Both the position numbers and the translations under genes were made by a program. 23,531 nt of DNA, taken from NCBI GenBank assembly GCA_027038235.1, contig JALVXV010000300.1, positions 1 through 23,531 on the forward strand, given 5' to 3'. Position 1 is the first letter of the stretch, and every line of letters starts with the position of its first letter. Source of the DNA: Campylobacterales bacterium (GTDB lineage Bacteria > Campylobacterota > Campylobacteria > Campylobacterales > JALSKU01). Positions 22,784-23,531 of this stretch are shown piece by piece. Below the pieces are notes generated by a model, which saw only the letters and a list, made by a program, of their open reading frames with translations, did no database searches and was not told the origin of the DNA.

Positions 22784-23531
22784 TTATTCCATACTTATAT
22801 GCTCCCACTTTAAAGCAGTTGCAAATTTCAAATCTTTAGTAGCTTTTTTGCCTAAAATATCTTTTAAATATTTAGGATGAAGTCCATATCCAGGACGAAC
22901 TGAACGGATATTTTGTTCACTAAATTTTTCACCCTTTTTTATCTCTTTTGATAGATACAGACTTCGTGCAAATTGGCGAGATTTGCTCTTTTTGTCACTC
23001 ATAGCATAATCAACCTTACCAAGTAGTTTTTCAGTATCTCTAATGCCTTTTACCATTTGAGAAAACTCCTCTTTATCAAGCGAAAAATCAGCATCAGCTC
23101 CGCCTATAGATTTGTCTAAGATAAAATGCTTTTCTATCACTTTAGCTCCTAAAGTAGTAGCAACAATAGCAGCAGTAATCCCTAGAGTATGATCAGAAAA
23201 ACCTGCCACTACTCCAAAAGTTTCAGCCAAATTTGGTATAGTTCTTAAGTTTGCCTCTTCAAGCGAAGCAGGATAGGCTGAGGTGCATTTAAGCAAAACA
23301 ATATCATCATTTCCCTCATCTTTGCAGATATTTACAACATCTTGAATCTCATCGATAGTAGCAACTCCTGTACTAATAATAATAGGCTTTTTTTTACTAG
23401 CAGTATATCGTACCAATTCATAATCAGTTATCTCAAAGGAGGCTATCTTGTATGCTATAGGATCAAACTGTTCTAAAAAATCAACCGCACTCTTATCAAA
23501 TGGAGTAGAAAATATATCTATCCCTAGATCT
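22784..23531 (-). CDS. pseI: NeuB/PseI-family nonulosonic acid synthase (5' end beyond window)
   Basis: The frame is open to the window edge and the start codon is outside. The visible 248 residues hold FSTPFDKSAVDFLE, YKIASFEITD, KPIIISTGVAT, KCTSAYPA, GFSDHTLG, VIEKHFILD and GADADFSLDKEEF, all NeuB-type synthase motifs. The C-terminus is a SAF (antifreeze-like) domain (ARSLYLSKEIKKGE to LHPKYLKDILG). These enzymes condense phosphoenolpyruvate with a hexosamine derivative to make sialic, legionaminic or pseudaminic acid. The SAYPA and HTLG patterns and the Maf neighbour lean towards pseudaminic acid (PseI), but LegI or NeuB is possible. An internal TTG gives a false start at 23416. Confidence 0.85.
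   Translation of the reverse strand, partial: DLGIDIFSTPFDKSAVDFLEQFDPIAYKIASFEITDYELVRYTASKKKPIIISTGVATIDEIQDVVNICKDEGNDDIVLLKCTSAYPASLEEANLRTIPNLAETFGVVAGFSDHTLGITAAIVATTLGAKVIEKHFILDKSIGGADADFSLDKEEFSQMVKGIRDTEKLLGKVDYAMSDKKSKSRQFARSLYLSKEIKKGEKFSEQNIRSVRPGYGLHPKYLKDILGKKATKDLKFATALKWEHISME

Noticed and set aside
23526..23531. AGATCT (a BglII site) exactly at the window end as evidence of a cloning junction
   Set aside because: A six-base site at a window edge can be chance, and the pseI frame reads through without disturbance.

Overview
The window is AT-rich bacterial DNA that fits a flagellated member of the Campylobacterota (the former Epsilonproteobacteria). The left third has the gene order pth - LptF/G - lysA - pheA - hisC - fliF - fliG - fliH - dxs, which I recall from Campylobacter jejuni and relatives. 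Promoters with a TATAAT box behind T-rich tracts, frequent TTG starts, and a carboxy(nor)spermidine polyamine route agree with this. The genus cannot be fixed from sequence alone.

Layout. 1-10279 (+): the tail of peptidyl-tRNA hydrolase, a heptamer repeat array, an LPS-export permease, then a tightly packed run from lysA to dxs combining lysine and aromatic amino acid synthesis with the flagellar MS ring (FliF), switch (FliG) and export regulator (FliH), ending in DXP synthase. 10244-13025 (-): the potassium uptake pair trkA-trkH, converging on dxs with overlapping 3' ends. 13038-17928 (-): rdgB, a decayed HEPN gene, an intact MNT nucleotidyltransferase, and a compact run with carboxy(nor)spermidine dehydrogenase, a small membrane protein, a cupin, an SDR and NspC. 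17941-19320 (+): a YajR-like MFS transporter, divergent from rdgB. 19395-20732 (+): a flagellin gene with a sigma-28 promoter, a likely CsrA-controlled leader and a hairpin-rich 3' region. 20740-23531 (-): a Maf-type flagellin glycosylation factor and a truncated NeuB/PseI-family sialic/pseudaminic acid synthase, implying a glycosylated flagellin.

The most interesting non-genic signal is a set of short tandem repeats, all with a 7-base period, at six gene borders (121-183, 213-226, 3623-3650, 15387-15414, 17325-17345, 19344-19378). Three sites use the same ATTTGGG unit. At 15387-15414 the repeat supplies the end of one reading frame and a false start codon for the next gene. Other highlights are a HepT-like pseudogene whose RX4HXY motif has lost its histidine beside an intact MNT gene, and a hairpin in the flagellin leader that presents a GGA motif upstream of a second GGA in the ribosome binding site. 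I did not find a clearly new multi-gene system; most genes belong to well-known families.
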